From Lachnospiraceae bacterium (GTDB taxonomy: Bacteria; Bacillota; Clostridia; Lachnospirales; Lachnospiraceae): a stretch of 43,107 nucleotides of DNA. Shown here one piece after another: positions 15,925 to 23,973 of the stretch. The stretch covers positions 1 to 43,107 of the forward strand of contig JAUNAJ010000019.1 of the NCBI GenBank assembly GCA_030527645.1, read 5' to 3'. The position numbers and the translations under genes were made by a program. The notes under the pieces were generated by a model. It was not told the DNA's origin and made no database searches. It saw nothing but the letters and a program-made list of their open reading frames with translations. Every line of letters begins with the position of its first letter. The stretch's first letter is position 1.

Positions 15925-17077
15925 AAATGTTTCATTCGTAAAGGAACACTGCTTTGGGTGCAGAAGCTGTGAGCAGGTTTGTTCAATCAAATGCATTGAT
16001 ATGAAAGCAAATGCAGAGGGCTTCCTGTATCCCGGTGTAAATGAGGCTGCCTGTATTCACTGCGGACGATGCGTGCAATCCTGTCCTGCGGAACAGTCCG
16101 ATCTGCACAGGAACCGCCCGTTCGAAATGTACGGGATAAAGAGCAGGGATGAAAAAGCTGTTATGAACTCTGCGTCAGGCGGTGCTGCCGATGCAGCTGC
16201 CAGATCGATTATTCTGGAGGGCGGAGTCGTTTTCGGTGCCGCCTATAATGAGAAACAGAAGGTGATGCACATAGAGGTTGATCAGGCTGATGATCTATAC
16301 AGAATTCAGTCATCGAAATATGTGCAATCTGACCTTGCGGAATGCTATTCAAGGGCAAAGGAATATTTGAAGGAAGGAAGAAAAGTACTTTTTACAGGCA
16401 CACCCTGTCAGATTGCCGGTCTTTATTCATTCCTTGGAAAAGAATATGGCAGCCTGTATACCTTAGATCTGATCTGCCATGGAGTTCCGTCACCATTGTT
16501 CTTTGAAAAATATAATGAATTCATTGAAAAGAAGATGGGCGGAAAAGTGCTTGAATATAATTTCAGGTCAAAAGAAAGAAAAGGCTGGGGAACACAGCTG
16601 CTCCTGAAGATCAGGACACGCACCGATGCCAGAACACAGCTGTTCTCTCTCAGCAGATACGGGAGACATTTTCTGGATGGAGATTGTTACCGGATGAGCT
16701 GCTATCAATGTCCCTTTGCGGACATGAAACGATGCGGAGATTTAACTGCAGGTGACTACTGGGGGATAAACAGGTATAACCCGGAGATGTTTTCCGAAAA
16801 GGGTGTCTCCTCTGTCGGCGTGAATACCGAAAAAGGAAAAGAGCTGCTTAACAAAATGAACATTGAAGCAGTACCGATCAAAGAAGAGGCATTTTTGGAG
16901 AAACAGGACAATTTGAAACATCCAACTCCAATGCCGGACAGCAGAAAAACATTTTATGTAAATGTTTCCGAGGAAAATTTTATAGACAGCATAAAGGTCG
17001 GTATCCTGCTAAAGGAAAGAATAAAGGCATTGATTCCTGCAAAGGTGTTCGTTTTTCTAAAAAAAATCAGAGGATAA
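15917..17077 (+). CDS. Iron-sulfur protein of the F420 hydrogenase/dehydrogenase beta-subunit (FrhB-like) family
   Basis: This 386-residue protein opens with two [4Fe-4S] ferredoxin clusters: C12, C15, C18, C22 and C46, C49, C52, C56. An FrhB-type flavin domain follows, with FTGTPCQIAGL, LICHGVPSP and a further cysteine-rich segment (SCYQCPFADMKRCGD). Members in polysaccharide loci probably catalyse an unknown redox step on a sugar or its substituent; coenzyme F420 itself is not implied. The gene overlaps the pyruvyl-transferase gene by 8 bases and is 14 bases ahead of the beta-propeller gene. Length is normal. Confidence 0.85.
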   Translation: MYENVSFVKEHCFGCRSCEQVCSIKCIDMKANAEGFLYPGVNEAACIHCGRCVQSCPAEQSDLHRNRPFEMYGIKSRDEKAVMNSASGGAADAAARSIILEGGVVFGAAYNEKQKVMHIEVDQADDLYRIQSSKYVQSDLAECYSRAKEYLKEGRKVLFTGTPCQIAGLYSFLGKEYGSLYTLDLICHGVPSPLFFEKYNEFIEKKMGGKVLEYNFRSKERKGWGTQLLLKIRTRTDARTQLFSLSRYGRHFLDGDCYRMSCYQCPFADMKRCGDLTAGDYWGINRYNPEMFSEKGVSSVGVNTEKGKELLNKMNIEAVPIKEEAFLEKQDNLKHPTPMPDSRKTFYVNVSEENFIDSIKVGILLKERIKALIPAKVFVFLKKIRG

Positions 17078-17091
17078 GAGGAGAGATACAG

Positions 17092-17988
17092 GTGATAGGT
17101 ACAGTATTGCGTTATTTCGATGGCGGTGACTGGATCGTTTTATACAGAGAAAGGGAAACAAAAGATTTCCATCAATTACAGGGACAGAAAAATTACTGGT
17201 ATGCTGATCCGTTTCTTCTTGAATACAACGGAAAAACATTCTTGTTAACGGAGGCATTTGATAACAGAACGCAGATTGGAAAAATAGCGGTATCCGAAGA
17301 GCTGGACGGTACCTTTGAGAAGCCGGTGATACTGATTGAAAATATGTATCACATGTCCTATCCATGCGTTTTTGAATACAAGGGAAAAGTATACATCCTC
17401 CCCGAAACAGGAGAATCTAAAAGACTGGAATTATATGAGTTCGATGATTTTCCAAAACCTCATTATACAAAATATGTTCTGCTGGAAGGTGTCCGATACG
17501 ATGACTGTACCGTTCTCAGTTTAGATACCGGTATACACATTTGGGCGTATGATGACCGGCATAACCGGTCATTGCTGTATTCGCTGGATCTCTCGACAAA
17601 GCAGGTGAAGCTGCTGTATGCAAGAGACTATAAAGAAAAAAAACACAGACCTGCAGGCGCACTGTATGAAGAAAACGGAAAACTGTTCCGACCATCTCAA
17701 AACTGTACAGAATCATACGGAGGTTCGTTACTATTGAATGAGATCGTGGATATTGCCTGTTTAAAGGATCGGATGATTCATGAGTATAAACCGGAAGATG
17801 TTTCGGAATGCTATACAAAACTACATACATATAACCGGTCTTCCCGGTTTGAAACCATCGATGTTTTTCTTCCGCAAAAAGGGATTGGATGTTTCATCGA
17901 TAATATCAAAAGAAAAATACACAGAATGAAAATGGAAAAAAATTGTGATGAAGCATATAGTTATTGTAATTACAACCGGTGTTGCTGA
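17092..17988 (+). CDS. Five-bladed beta-propeller protein (GH43/GINT1-N-like), polysaccharide-associated
   Basis: The 298-residue protein has repeated beta-propeller blades with conserved YADPFLLEYNGKTFLL, SYPCVFEYKGKVYILPE and RPAGALYEENGKLFRPSQN. These recall the GH43-like fold and the propeller domain named for the N-terminus of glucosamine inositolphosphorylceramide transferase 1. A role in recognising or modifying a sugar is inferred from the fold and neighbours; a catalytic triad is not certain. The start is GTG 17092 with AGGAGAG 8 bases upstream. Its last 41 bases overlap the next gene in another frame, giving an odd cysteine- and tyrosine-rich tail. Confidence 0.7.
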   Translation: MIGTVLRYFDGGDWIVLYRERETKDFHQLQGQKNYWYADPFLLEYNGKTFLLTEAFDNRTQIGKIAVSEELDGTFEKPVILIENMYHMSYPCVFEYKGKVYILPETGESKRLELYEFDDFPKPHYTKYVLLEGVRYDDCTVLSLDTGIHIWAYDDRHNRSLLYSLDLSTKQVKLLYARDYKEKKHRPAGALYEENGKLFRPSQNCTESYGGSLLLNEIVDIACLKDRMIHEYKPEDVSECYTKLHTYNRSSRFETIDVFLPQKGIGCFIDNIKRKIHRMKMEKNCDEAYSYCNYNRCC

Positions 17989-19057
17989 ATACGGCGGACT
18001 CACAACGGTTATGATGAATTACCTGAATCATATGAATTTAGCAGGCCTTACGATTTCTTTTGTTTCATGCAATGAAATCGATGATTCAATGAGAGCAAGG
18101 TTTGAAAAATTAGGGATAGAGTATTACTGTCTGCCCTCCAGAAAAAAGAAACCATTCTTATATTACAGAGAACTGGTAAGAGTACTGAAAGATACTCATT
18201 GTGACCTTATACATGTAAACGGAAACAGTGCAACGATGATCATTGAAATGCGTGCTGCCGAACGGGCAGGAGTACGACAAAGGATCAGCCACTGTCATGC
18301 CAGTCAGTCAAACCATGCGGTTATTAATACCATTATGCACCCGGTGTTTAACAGCTCCTATTCCAAGGCGATCGCAGTGTCAGAGGAAGCCGGAAAATGG
18401 GCATATGGAAACCGTGAATTTACAGTCCTGAAAAATGCCATCGAAACGGAACGATTTGCTTTCAATAAAGAAGTCAGAAAACAGTATCGCAAAGCACTTG
18501 GCATTCAGGACAGGATCGTGATAGGAACGATCGGAAAATTAAACCCTCCTAAAAATCATGCGTTCCTATTGCGAATCATGAAGGAACTTTCTGCTGATGA
18601 CAGCAGATATGTTTTTTTGTTAGTGGGAGAAGGTGAGGAACGCAGAAACTTAGAGGAATATATTAAGAACAATTCCCTGCAGGACCATGTCATCATGCTG
18701 GGAGGCAGAAAAGACAATGCTGAGCTGCTTCAGGCAATGGATCTGTTTGTGTTTCCCTCACAATATGAAGGGTTTGGAATGGCTTTGCTGGAAGCAGAGA
18801 TCAGCGGACTGCCCTGCATCTGCTCAGAAAATATTCCTGAGATAACAAGAATATGTGAAAGCGTTAAGGCAGCTCCTTTTGATGAAAAAATATGGAAAAA
18901 AATGCTTGTTGATGCCTCCGTCGAATTAGGCAGAACTGACAGAACAGAAAGAAGTAAAAAAGCTTTACAATGTTCTGAAAGAGAGGGACTTAATATTAAA
19001 AAAGAGGCATCTTCCTTACGAGTGATCTATGAGTCCATGCTTGAGGGTGAAGGTTAA
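17948..19057 (+). CDS. Glycosyltransferase family 4 (GT-B, group 1)
   Basis: The 369-residue cytosolic enzyme has the GT4 layout. The N-terminal part contains GGLTTVMMNYLNHM and DLIHVNGNSATMI. The C-terminal domain has IGTIGKLNPPKNHAFLLRIM, FLLVGEGEER and the E-x7-E region EGFGMALLEAE near residue 275 that binds the nucleotide-sugar donor. It should add one sugar to the lipid-linked repeat unit. I chose ATG 17948, next to a GTG at 17945. The reading frame overlaps the propeller gene by 41 bases, indicating translational coupling. The donor and linkage are not predictable. Confidence 0.88.
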   Translation: MKHIVIVITTGVAEYGGLTTVMMNYLNHMNLAGLTISFVSCNEIDDSMRARFEKLGIEYYCLPSRKKKPFLYYRELVRVLKDTHCDLIHVNGNSATMIIEMRAAERAGVRQRISHCHASQSNHAVINTIMHPVFNSSYSKAIAVSEEAGKWAYGNREFTVLKNAIETERFAFNKEVRKQYRKALGIQDRIVIGTIGKLNPPKNHAFLLRIMKELSADDSRYVFLLVGEGEERRNLEEYIKNNSLQDHVIMLGGRKDNAELLQAMDLFVFPSQYEGFGMALLEAEISGLPCICSENIPEITRICESVKAAPFDEKIWKKMLVDASVELGRTDRTERSKKALQCSEREGLNIKKEASSLRVIYESMLEGEG

Positions 19058-19058
19058 T

Positions 19059-20303
19059 ATGCCAATAACACTATTTGGAATCATCTGGCTTGCTTTTCTT
19101 GTTTACAGCTGCTGCTCGAAAAATCCACATGCGTTATTAGGAATGCTTTTATTGTCAACGGTCTTGCAATCAACGAACGTTCTTGTTCTGTCCGGCGGAA
19201 CAGGTGTTGGTCCGCTGACTATAACAAGCGGTGTATATTTTTTACGCATGGCTTTGTATATAAATCAGTTAGTATTGGCTGTGCGCAAAGAAACGATTGC
19301 ATTAGCCCTGTTTATGACAGTTATATTTTTGGGACTGGTCCTGAGCGACGCATTATCCGGGAATGTCATTCTTTACTTCCTGCAATTGCTATGCTATGCA
19401 ATGTGCTTTTCGCAGATCCTGAAAGTCGAGGAAGTGTATGAAAAGGCGGTTGTAGAAAGGATAATAATCAACATATTGTGGTTTGTGGTGATCATGGGAG
19501 CAGTCCAGTTTTTGATGTCATGCCTTATCATTCCAAAATTCAATATCATCAGGCTGTTGTTTTATAATGAGCAGGGGTTGACCGAAACTGTCCAGTTTTT
19601 GATACCGGAGAGATATCCAAGATTATTTTCCACCTTTTTGGAACCCTCCTATTGCGGAGCTTTTTTAACAGGTTCTTTTTATTATCTGATTGCACAGGAG
19701 AGAAATCTGGAAGGTAATAAACTATTGGCGGCATGTGTTTTAGCAGAAATTATCTTAACAAGATCATCAACTGCCTATGCAGCAATGCTTATTGGCGGTA
19801 TCATCTTTGCTGTTTTGGGAAAGAATAAACGGTTGTTATATCTCTTGCTTCCGGTGGCAGCAGCGGGTTTAATTGTATGTATCGTTCAATATGATGAGAT
19901 TATTTCCCTGGTTGCTGCAAAATTTGCCAGTGAATCCGGTAAAGAGCGAAACAAATGGAATCGATATGCGATCTTAGATTTTTATGATCATAAGATCATA
20001 GGTGTCGGATACAAACAGGCGCGGGCAAGCAGCTTGTTTTACAGTATTCTTGCTCAAACCGGCCTGCTTGGCCTTGGCAGCTATGTCAGTATGCTTGGCA
20101 CAATTCTGCATAGAAGTCTCGACATGCCTGCATCATCAGAACCATTAACCGGCGCAAAGCTTGCATTGATAACCGTAGTGGTTTCACAGGTGATCGCATG
20201 TCCGGATCTGGATTTTTGTGTGTTTTGGTATTTCATGTTTGTGATTGCAGTATTTTATTATCACGAGGATATTCATTATGAATACGGAAAAGACCAGGTT
20301 TAA
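19059..20303 (+). CDS. Wzy-like polysaccharide polymerase
   Basis: This 414-residue membrane protein has about ten hydrophobic segments. A larger extracytoplasmic portion around ERYPRLFSTFLEPSYCGAF and the following ARASSLFYSILAQTGLLGLG helix are typical of O-antigen/capsule polymerases. These join lipid-linked repeat units outside the membrane. I chose ATG 19059, with GAAGG upstream and only one base after the previous stop, over a longer reading starting inside the GT4 gene. The 3' end overlaps the flippase gene by 26 bases. Assignment rests on topology and location, as Wzy proteins are poorly conserved. Confidence 0.75.
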   Translation: MPITLFGIIWLAFLVYSCCSKNPHALLGMLLLSTVLQSTNVLVLSGGTGVGPLTITSGVYFLRMALYINQLVLAVRKETIALALFMTVIFLGLVLSDALSGNVILYFLQLLCYAMCFSQILKVEEVYEKAVVERIIINILWFVVIMGAVQFLMSCLIIPKFNIIRLLFYNEQGLTETVQFLIPERYPRLFSTFLEPSYCGAFLTGSFYYLIAQERNLEGNKLLAACVLAEIILTRSSTAYAAMLIGGIIFAVLGKNKRLLYLLLPVAAAGLIVCIVQYDEIISLVAAKFASESGKERNKWNRYAILDFYDHKIIGVGYKQARASSLFYSILAQTGLLGLGSYVSMLGTILHRSLDMPASSEPLTGAKLALITVVVSQVIACPDLDFCVFWYFMFVIAVFYYHEDIHYEYGKDQV

Positions 20304-21693
20304 AAAAAACTTATATATTGCAATTGTATCGCAGCTGGTGTCATCAGGTGCAGGAATTACGATCTCATTCATTGTGCCAAGGTTTCTTGGAGTCAGGGAA
20401 TATGGATTCTGGCAGCTCTTTTTGTTTTATGTGGCATATGTCAATGCTGCATCTCTGGGACTCTTCGACGGCTTATATCTGAAAAGAGGAGGCGATGATT
20501 ACGATACCCTGGACACGTCTCTGATCGGTACAGAATGGAGGCTGCACATTCTGCTCCAGATACTGATCGGCCTGGTACTGGCCGTCATCGTTTTGAGGCT
20601 GGATCTGGAAATTGATCGAAAAGTTGTTTTACTGACCTGCTGCTTCTGTATACCGATCATCAATTCGAATGACTATATTGGAAAATTACTGCAGGCTGTA
20701 AATCGAACCAGCCTGTACTCAGTTTCAGTAATATTATTTAACGCAATGTGGTTCGTAGGTGTTGCAGTTATGTACGCTGCCAGATGGTATTCCTACAAGA
20801 TCATTGTTCTTGCATATGTAATCGGACATATACTCGCAGGTATATATCTGAATTATCATGCAAAAAACATTTTATTTGCTCCCCGATGCCGGATTTCAGA
20901 AGTTATATCTGACATGAAGGAAAATATCAGAGTCGGGATATGTCTGTTTGCAGCCGGTTATGCAAGCTCACTGATCATCGGCAGCGTTCAGTTTCTTGTT
21001 GATCGATCCTGGGGAATTGAAGTGTTTGGAAAAGTCAGCTTTGCTCTGTCTATCACATATTTTTTCCTCCGTTTTATCAGTCAGGTGAGCATGGTGCTGT
21101 TTCCGGCTTTGAGAAGAATCGATGAACAGCAGTCCGTGGATATCTATATATCCCTTAATAAAAGTCTGGATCTGCTTTTGCCGATCATACTGATGGGATA
21201 TTTTCCGATCAAATTGATTCTTTCAATTTGGCTCCCGCAATATAGAGAAAGTATGAACTTCTTACTCTATATTCTGCCGATCTGTATATTTGACGGGAAA
21301 ATGCAGCTGTTGTTCGATACATATTATAAGGTTCTGCGGGAAGAAAAGAAAATGCTCTGGTTAAATGTTTCGGCAATGTTTTTTTCAATAGTGATAACCA
21401 TCATCACTTTGCAGGTCACAACAGACTTAACCTATGTACTCATCGGAATCATTATTACTCTGGCATTACGATCATTAAGAGCATATATGTATCTGTGTTC
21501 AAAATTACAGATCCCTAAGGATGACCTGTTCCTGAATCTTATTACAGTTACGGTGTTCATTGGGACAGCAGTAATATTAGAAGATCCGGCGGCGCTTTTC
21601 GTTTATGTATGCTTTTATTGTGTGATTTTGTATTTGCATAAACAAGAGGTAAAGACTGTGCTTTCGGATCTGAAAGGATTTATAAAAAAATAA
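20278..21693 (+). CDS. Wzx-like oligosaccharide flippase
   Basis: This 471-residue membrane protein has about 12-14 hydrophobic helices and the MOP-superfamily start NLYIAIVSQLVSSGAGITIS followed by VPRFLGVREYGFWQL, typical of Wzx/RfbX flippases. It moves undecaprenyl-linked repeat units across the membrane to the Wzy polymerase encoded just upstream. ATG 20278 has GAGG 8 bases before it and lies within the polymerase gene, so the pair is probably translationally coupled. The presence of both Wzx and Wzy marks this as a Wzx/Wzy-dependent pathway rather than an ABC- or synthase-dependent one. Confidence 0.88.
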   Translation: MNTEKTRFKKNLYIAIVSQLVSSGAGITISFIVPRFLGVREYGFWQLFLFYVAYVNAASLGLFDGLYLKRGGDDYDTLDTSLIGTEWRLHILLQILIGLVLAVIVLRLDLEIDRKVVLLTCCFCIPIINSNDYIGKLLQAVNRTSLYSVSVILFNAMWFVGVAVMYAARWYSYKIIVLAYVIGHILAGIYLNYHAKNILFAPRCRISEVISDMKENIRVGICLFAAGYASSLIIGSVQFLVDRSWGIEVFGKVSFALSITYFFLRFISQVSMVLFPALRRIDEQQSVDIYISLNKSLDLLLPIILMGYFPIKLILSIWLPQYRESMNFLLYILPICIFDGKMQLLFDTYYKVLREEKKMLWLNVSAMFFSIVITIITLQVTTDLTYVLIGIIITLALRSLRAYMYLCSKLQIPKDDLFLNLITVTVFIGTAVILEDPAALFVYVCFYCVILYLHKQEVKTVLSDLKGFIKK

Positions 21694-21708
21694 TGAGCGG
21701 AGAATAGC

Positions 21709-22863
21709 ATGCAGAGAAATGTTGTAATAAAGAAAATCTTAAAAAGTACCATATTTAAGCCATTAACAGGAATTAATAAACTGATACCCAAAAAAGATAC
21801 GTATGTCCTGCTGTATACAGCGAATATGGGAATCAGCCACAATCTGAAACCGTTAAAGGAGTATCTCATTGCAAACGGATACCACAAAAAATACAGGATT
21901 GTCTGCGGTGTTGAAGGCAGAAAATATTATTTCGAAAAGGAAAAACATGTGAAGTATGTTTCAAAGCTTGGCGCACTGTTCACATTCCTCAGGTCAAAGC
22001 ATGTTTTCTACACAACCGGTCAGATTCCGATCAAGCCTTCAAAATCTCAGATCGTGATCCACATGAATCACGGAACCTCAGATTTAAAGGCATGCGGTGC
22101 CTTATCGAATATTAATAACGGTGATGAATTCTTTTTCACCTACATGCTGGCACCCTCAAAATTATATGTACCTATTTTTGCAAAAGAATATATATGTCCG
22201 GAAAGCAGTATCAAAATCTGCGGTGAACCGATGACGGACGAATTGTTTGCAGAGCATGAACCAATCTCCTTCGGAAACTATAAAAAGGTGATACTATGGC
22301 TGCCGACATTTCGCCAGTCCAGCTACCTGAATTACAGTGATTCAAGTGAAGGGCTGCTGCCGATGTTTTCCGATAATGATTACAGGGAACTGAACCAGAA
22401 GCTGAAGGAACTGGATTTTCTGCTGCTGGTAAAGCTGCATTCAGCTCAGAATACAGAAGCTCTTGAGCATACGCACTACAGCAATATAGACATTATGGAT
22501 CATGATGCTTTCATCAGGCACGGTGGAAATCTCTATGCTCTGATGGCACAGGCGGATGTACTGCTGGGAGATTATTCCTCAGCCTCGTTACAGTTTTTGC
22601 TCACGGGCAAGCCTCTGGCATTTATTGTTCCTGATATGGATGAATACAAAAAAAGAAGAGGCTTCTGCTTTGACAGACCGGAGGATTATATGCCGGGACC
22701 GCTGATAAAGAAGAAGGAAGAACTATATGCCTTTCTTTCTCGGATCAGTGAAGGTACAGACAGCTATGCCGATGAAAGGAAAAGAGTGAGAGATGCTGTC
22801 TTTAAATATCAGGATGGAAATAATACAAAAAGAGTTATTAAGCTGAGTAATATGTACATTTAA
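21709..22863 (+). CDS. CDP-glycerol glycerophosphotransferase family protein (TagB/TagF-like)
   Basis: The 384-residue enzyme belongs to the family that transfers polyol phosphate from a CDP-polyol to a sugar or growing polymer. Recognisable blocks are MNHGTSDLKACG (normally WHGTPLKK), ILWLPTFRQSSYL, VKLHSAQN, and the donor-binding GDYSSASLQFLLTGKPLAF followed by DEYKKRRGFCFD. It lacks a long N-terminal domain and fits a single-addition transferase. The two downstream genes could make its CDP-activated substrate. CGGAG lies 8 bases before the ATG. The exact polyol is unknown. Confidence 0.88.
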   Translation: MQRNVVIKKILKSTIFKPLTGINKLIPKKDTYVLLYTANMGISHNLKPLKEYLIANGYHKKYRIVCGVEGRKYYFEKEKHVKYVSKLGALFTFLRSKHVFYTTGQIPIKPSKSQIVIHMNHGTSDLKACGALSNINNGDEFFFTYMLAPSKLYVPIFAKEYICPESSIKICGEPMTDELFAEHEPISFGNYKKVILWLPTFRQSSYLNYSDSSEGLLPMFSDNDYRELNQKLKELDFLLLVKLHSAQNTEALEHTHYSNIDIMDHDAFIRHGGNLYALMAQADVLLGDYSSASLQFLLTGKPLAFIVPDMDEYKKRRGFCFDRPEDYMPGPLIKKKEELYAFLSRISEGTDSYADERKRVRDAVFKYQDGNNTKRVIKLSNMYI

Positions 22864-22880
22864 TTTAGGAGGCAGCAGCA

Positions 22881-23960
22881 ATGCTTAATTTTACTGTGGG
22901 TCCTGTCATGTCTGATGAGGCTGTGCTCTCTGTGGGAGCGGAACAGGTGCCGTATTTCAGAACGCAGGAATTTTCAGAGATAATGCTGGAAAATGAATAT
23001 CTGATAAAAAAATTTGCCGGAGCGGCAGAGGATGCAAGAGCGGTATTTATCACCGGTTCCGGCACAGCTGCAATGGAGGCCGCAATCGTTAATGCATTTA
23101 CTTCAAGGGACAAGCTTCTCATCATAAACGGAGGCAGCTTTGGGCAGCGGTTTGTTGAACTCTGTCAGATCCATAAGATCCCCTTTTCAGAAATCAGACC
23201 AGCATTCGGTAAAGGCGTGACTGCAGACCAGCTGCAGCAATTTTCGGGCAGGGGATATACGGCTCTGGTTGTCAATATCCACGAGACATCTACAGGGGTA
23301 TGCTATGATCTGGATCTTCTCAGCCGCTTCTGTAAAGAAGAAAATCTCTTCTTTACAGTCGATGCAATCAGCGCATTTCTTGCTGATCCAATCGATATGC
23401 AGAAACAGCAGATCGATATGATGATTACCGGTTCCCAGAAGGCATTGGCCTGTCCGCCCGGAATTTCCGTTATCGTTTTATCCAAAAGGGCAGTTGACAG
23501 AGTATATGGGAATGATCCGCATTGCATGTATCTGGATCTCAGGAGTGCTCTCAGGAACGGTGATCGAGGCCAGACACCCTTTACACCGGCTGTGGGGATC
23601 CTTCTGCAGATCAACAAGAGACTGAAAATGATCCATGATGCAGGAGGTGCTGAAGCGGAGATCAGGAAAACCGCTTCTATAGCTGAGGATTTCAGGTCCG
23701 CATTAAAGGAGAACAGGCTTCCGTTGGAGATTGTTTCACAGTCTCTTTCTAATGCCGTAACACCGCTGCATCCGCTGCATGCTTCTGCCTATGACATATT
23801 CCTGACGCTCAAGGATGAATATCAGATCTGGGTCTGTCCGAACGGAGGCGATATGAAGGAAAAAGTATTTAGAGTAGGACATATTGGATGCCTGACCGTC
23901 GAGGACAACAAAACACTGATTGATGCTCTTATAGATATGAAGAATAGAAATTTACTCTAG
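22881..23960 (+). CDS. Class V (PhnW/AGXT-like) pyridoxal-phosphate aminotransferase
   Basis: The 359-residue enzyme is a fold-type I aminotransferase with NFTVGPVMSDEAV at the start, the PLP-phosphate loop GSGTAAMEA (60-68), HETSTGV at 134-140, VDAIS with D161, and the Schiff-base lysine K187 in TGSQKALACPPG. It resembles 2-aminoethylphosphonate- and alanine-glyoxylate-type transaminases. No PEP mutase or phosphonopyruvate decarboxylase is seen nearby, so a phosphonate role is unlikely here. Lying between a CDP-polyol transferase and a cytidylyltransferase fusion, it may aminate a keto-polyol phosphate. AGGAGG precedes the ATG, and the next gene begins 13 bases on. Confidence 0.85.
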   Translation: MLNFTVGPVMSDEAVLSVGAEQVPYFRTQEFSEIMLENEYLIKKFAGAAEDARAVFITGSGTAAMEAAIVNAFTSRDKLLIINGGSFGQRFVELCQIHKIPFSEIRPAFGKGVTADQLQQFSGRGYTALVVNIHETSTGVCYDLDLLSRFCKEENLFFTVDAISAFLADPIDMQKQQIDMMITGSQKALACPPGISVIVLSKRAVDRVYGNDPHCMYLDLRSALRNGDRGQTPFTPAVGILLQINKRLKMIHDAGGAEAEIRKTASIAEDFRSALKENRLPLEIVSQSLSNAVTPLHPLHASAYDIFLTLKDEYQIWVCPNGGDMKEKVFRVGHIGCLTVEDNKTLIDALIDMKNRNLL

Positions 23961-23973
23961 GGGGAAGCAGGTT

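Noticed and set aside
15917-17077. A genuine F420-dependent hydrogenase or methanogen-type gene
   Set aside because: Only the FrhB-like family fold and Fe-S motifs are present, in a polysaccharide locus, and no hydrogenase subunits or F420 genes are near.
22881-23960. 2-aminoethylphosphonate biosynthesis or degradation
   Set aside because: The aminotransferase resembles PhnW, but no PEP mutase, phosphonopyruvate decarboxylase or phosphonatase gene is near, and the neighbours are CDP-polyol enzymes.
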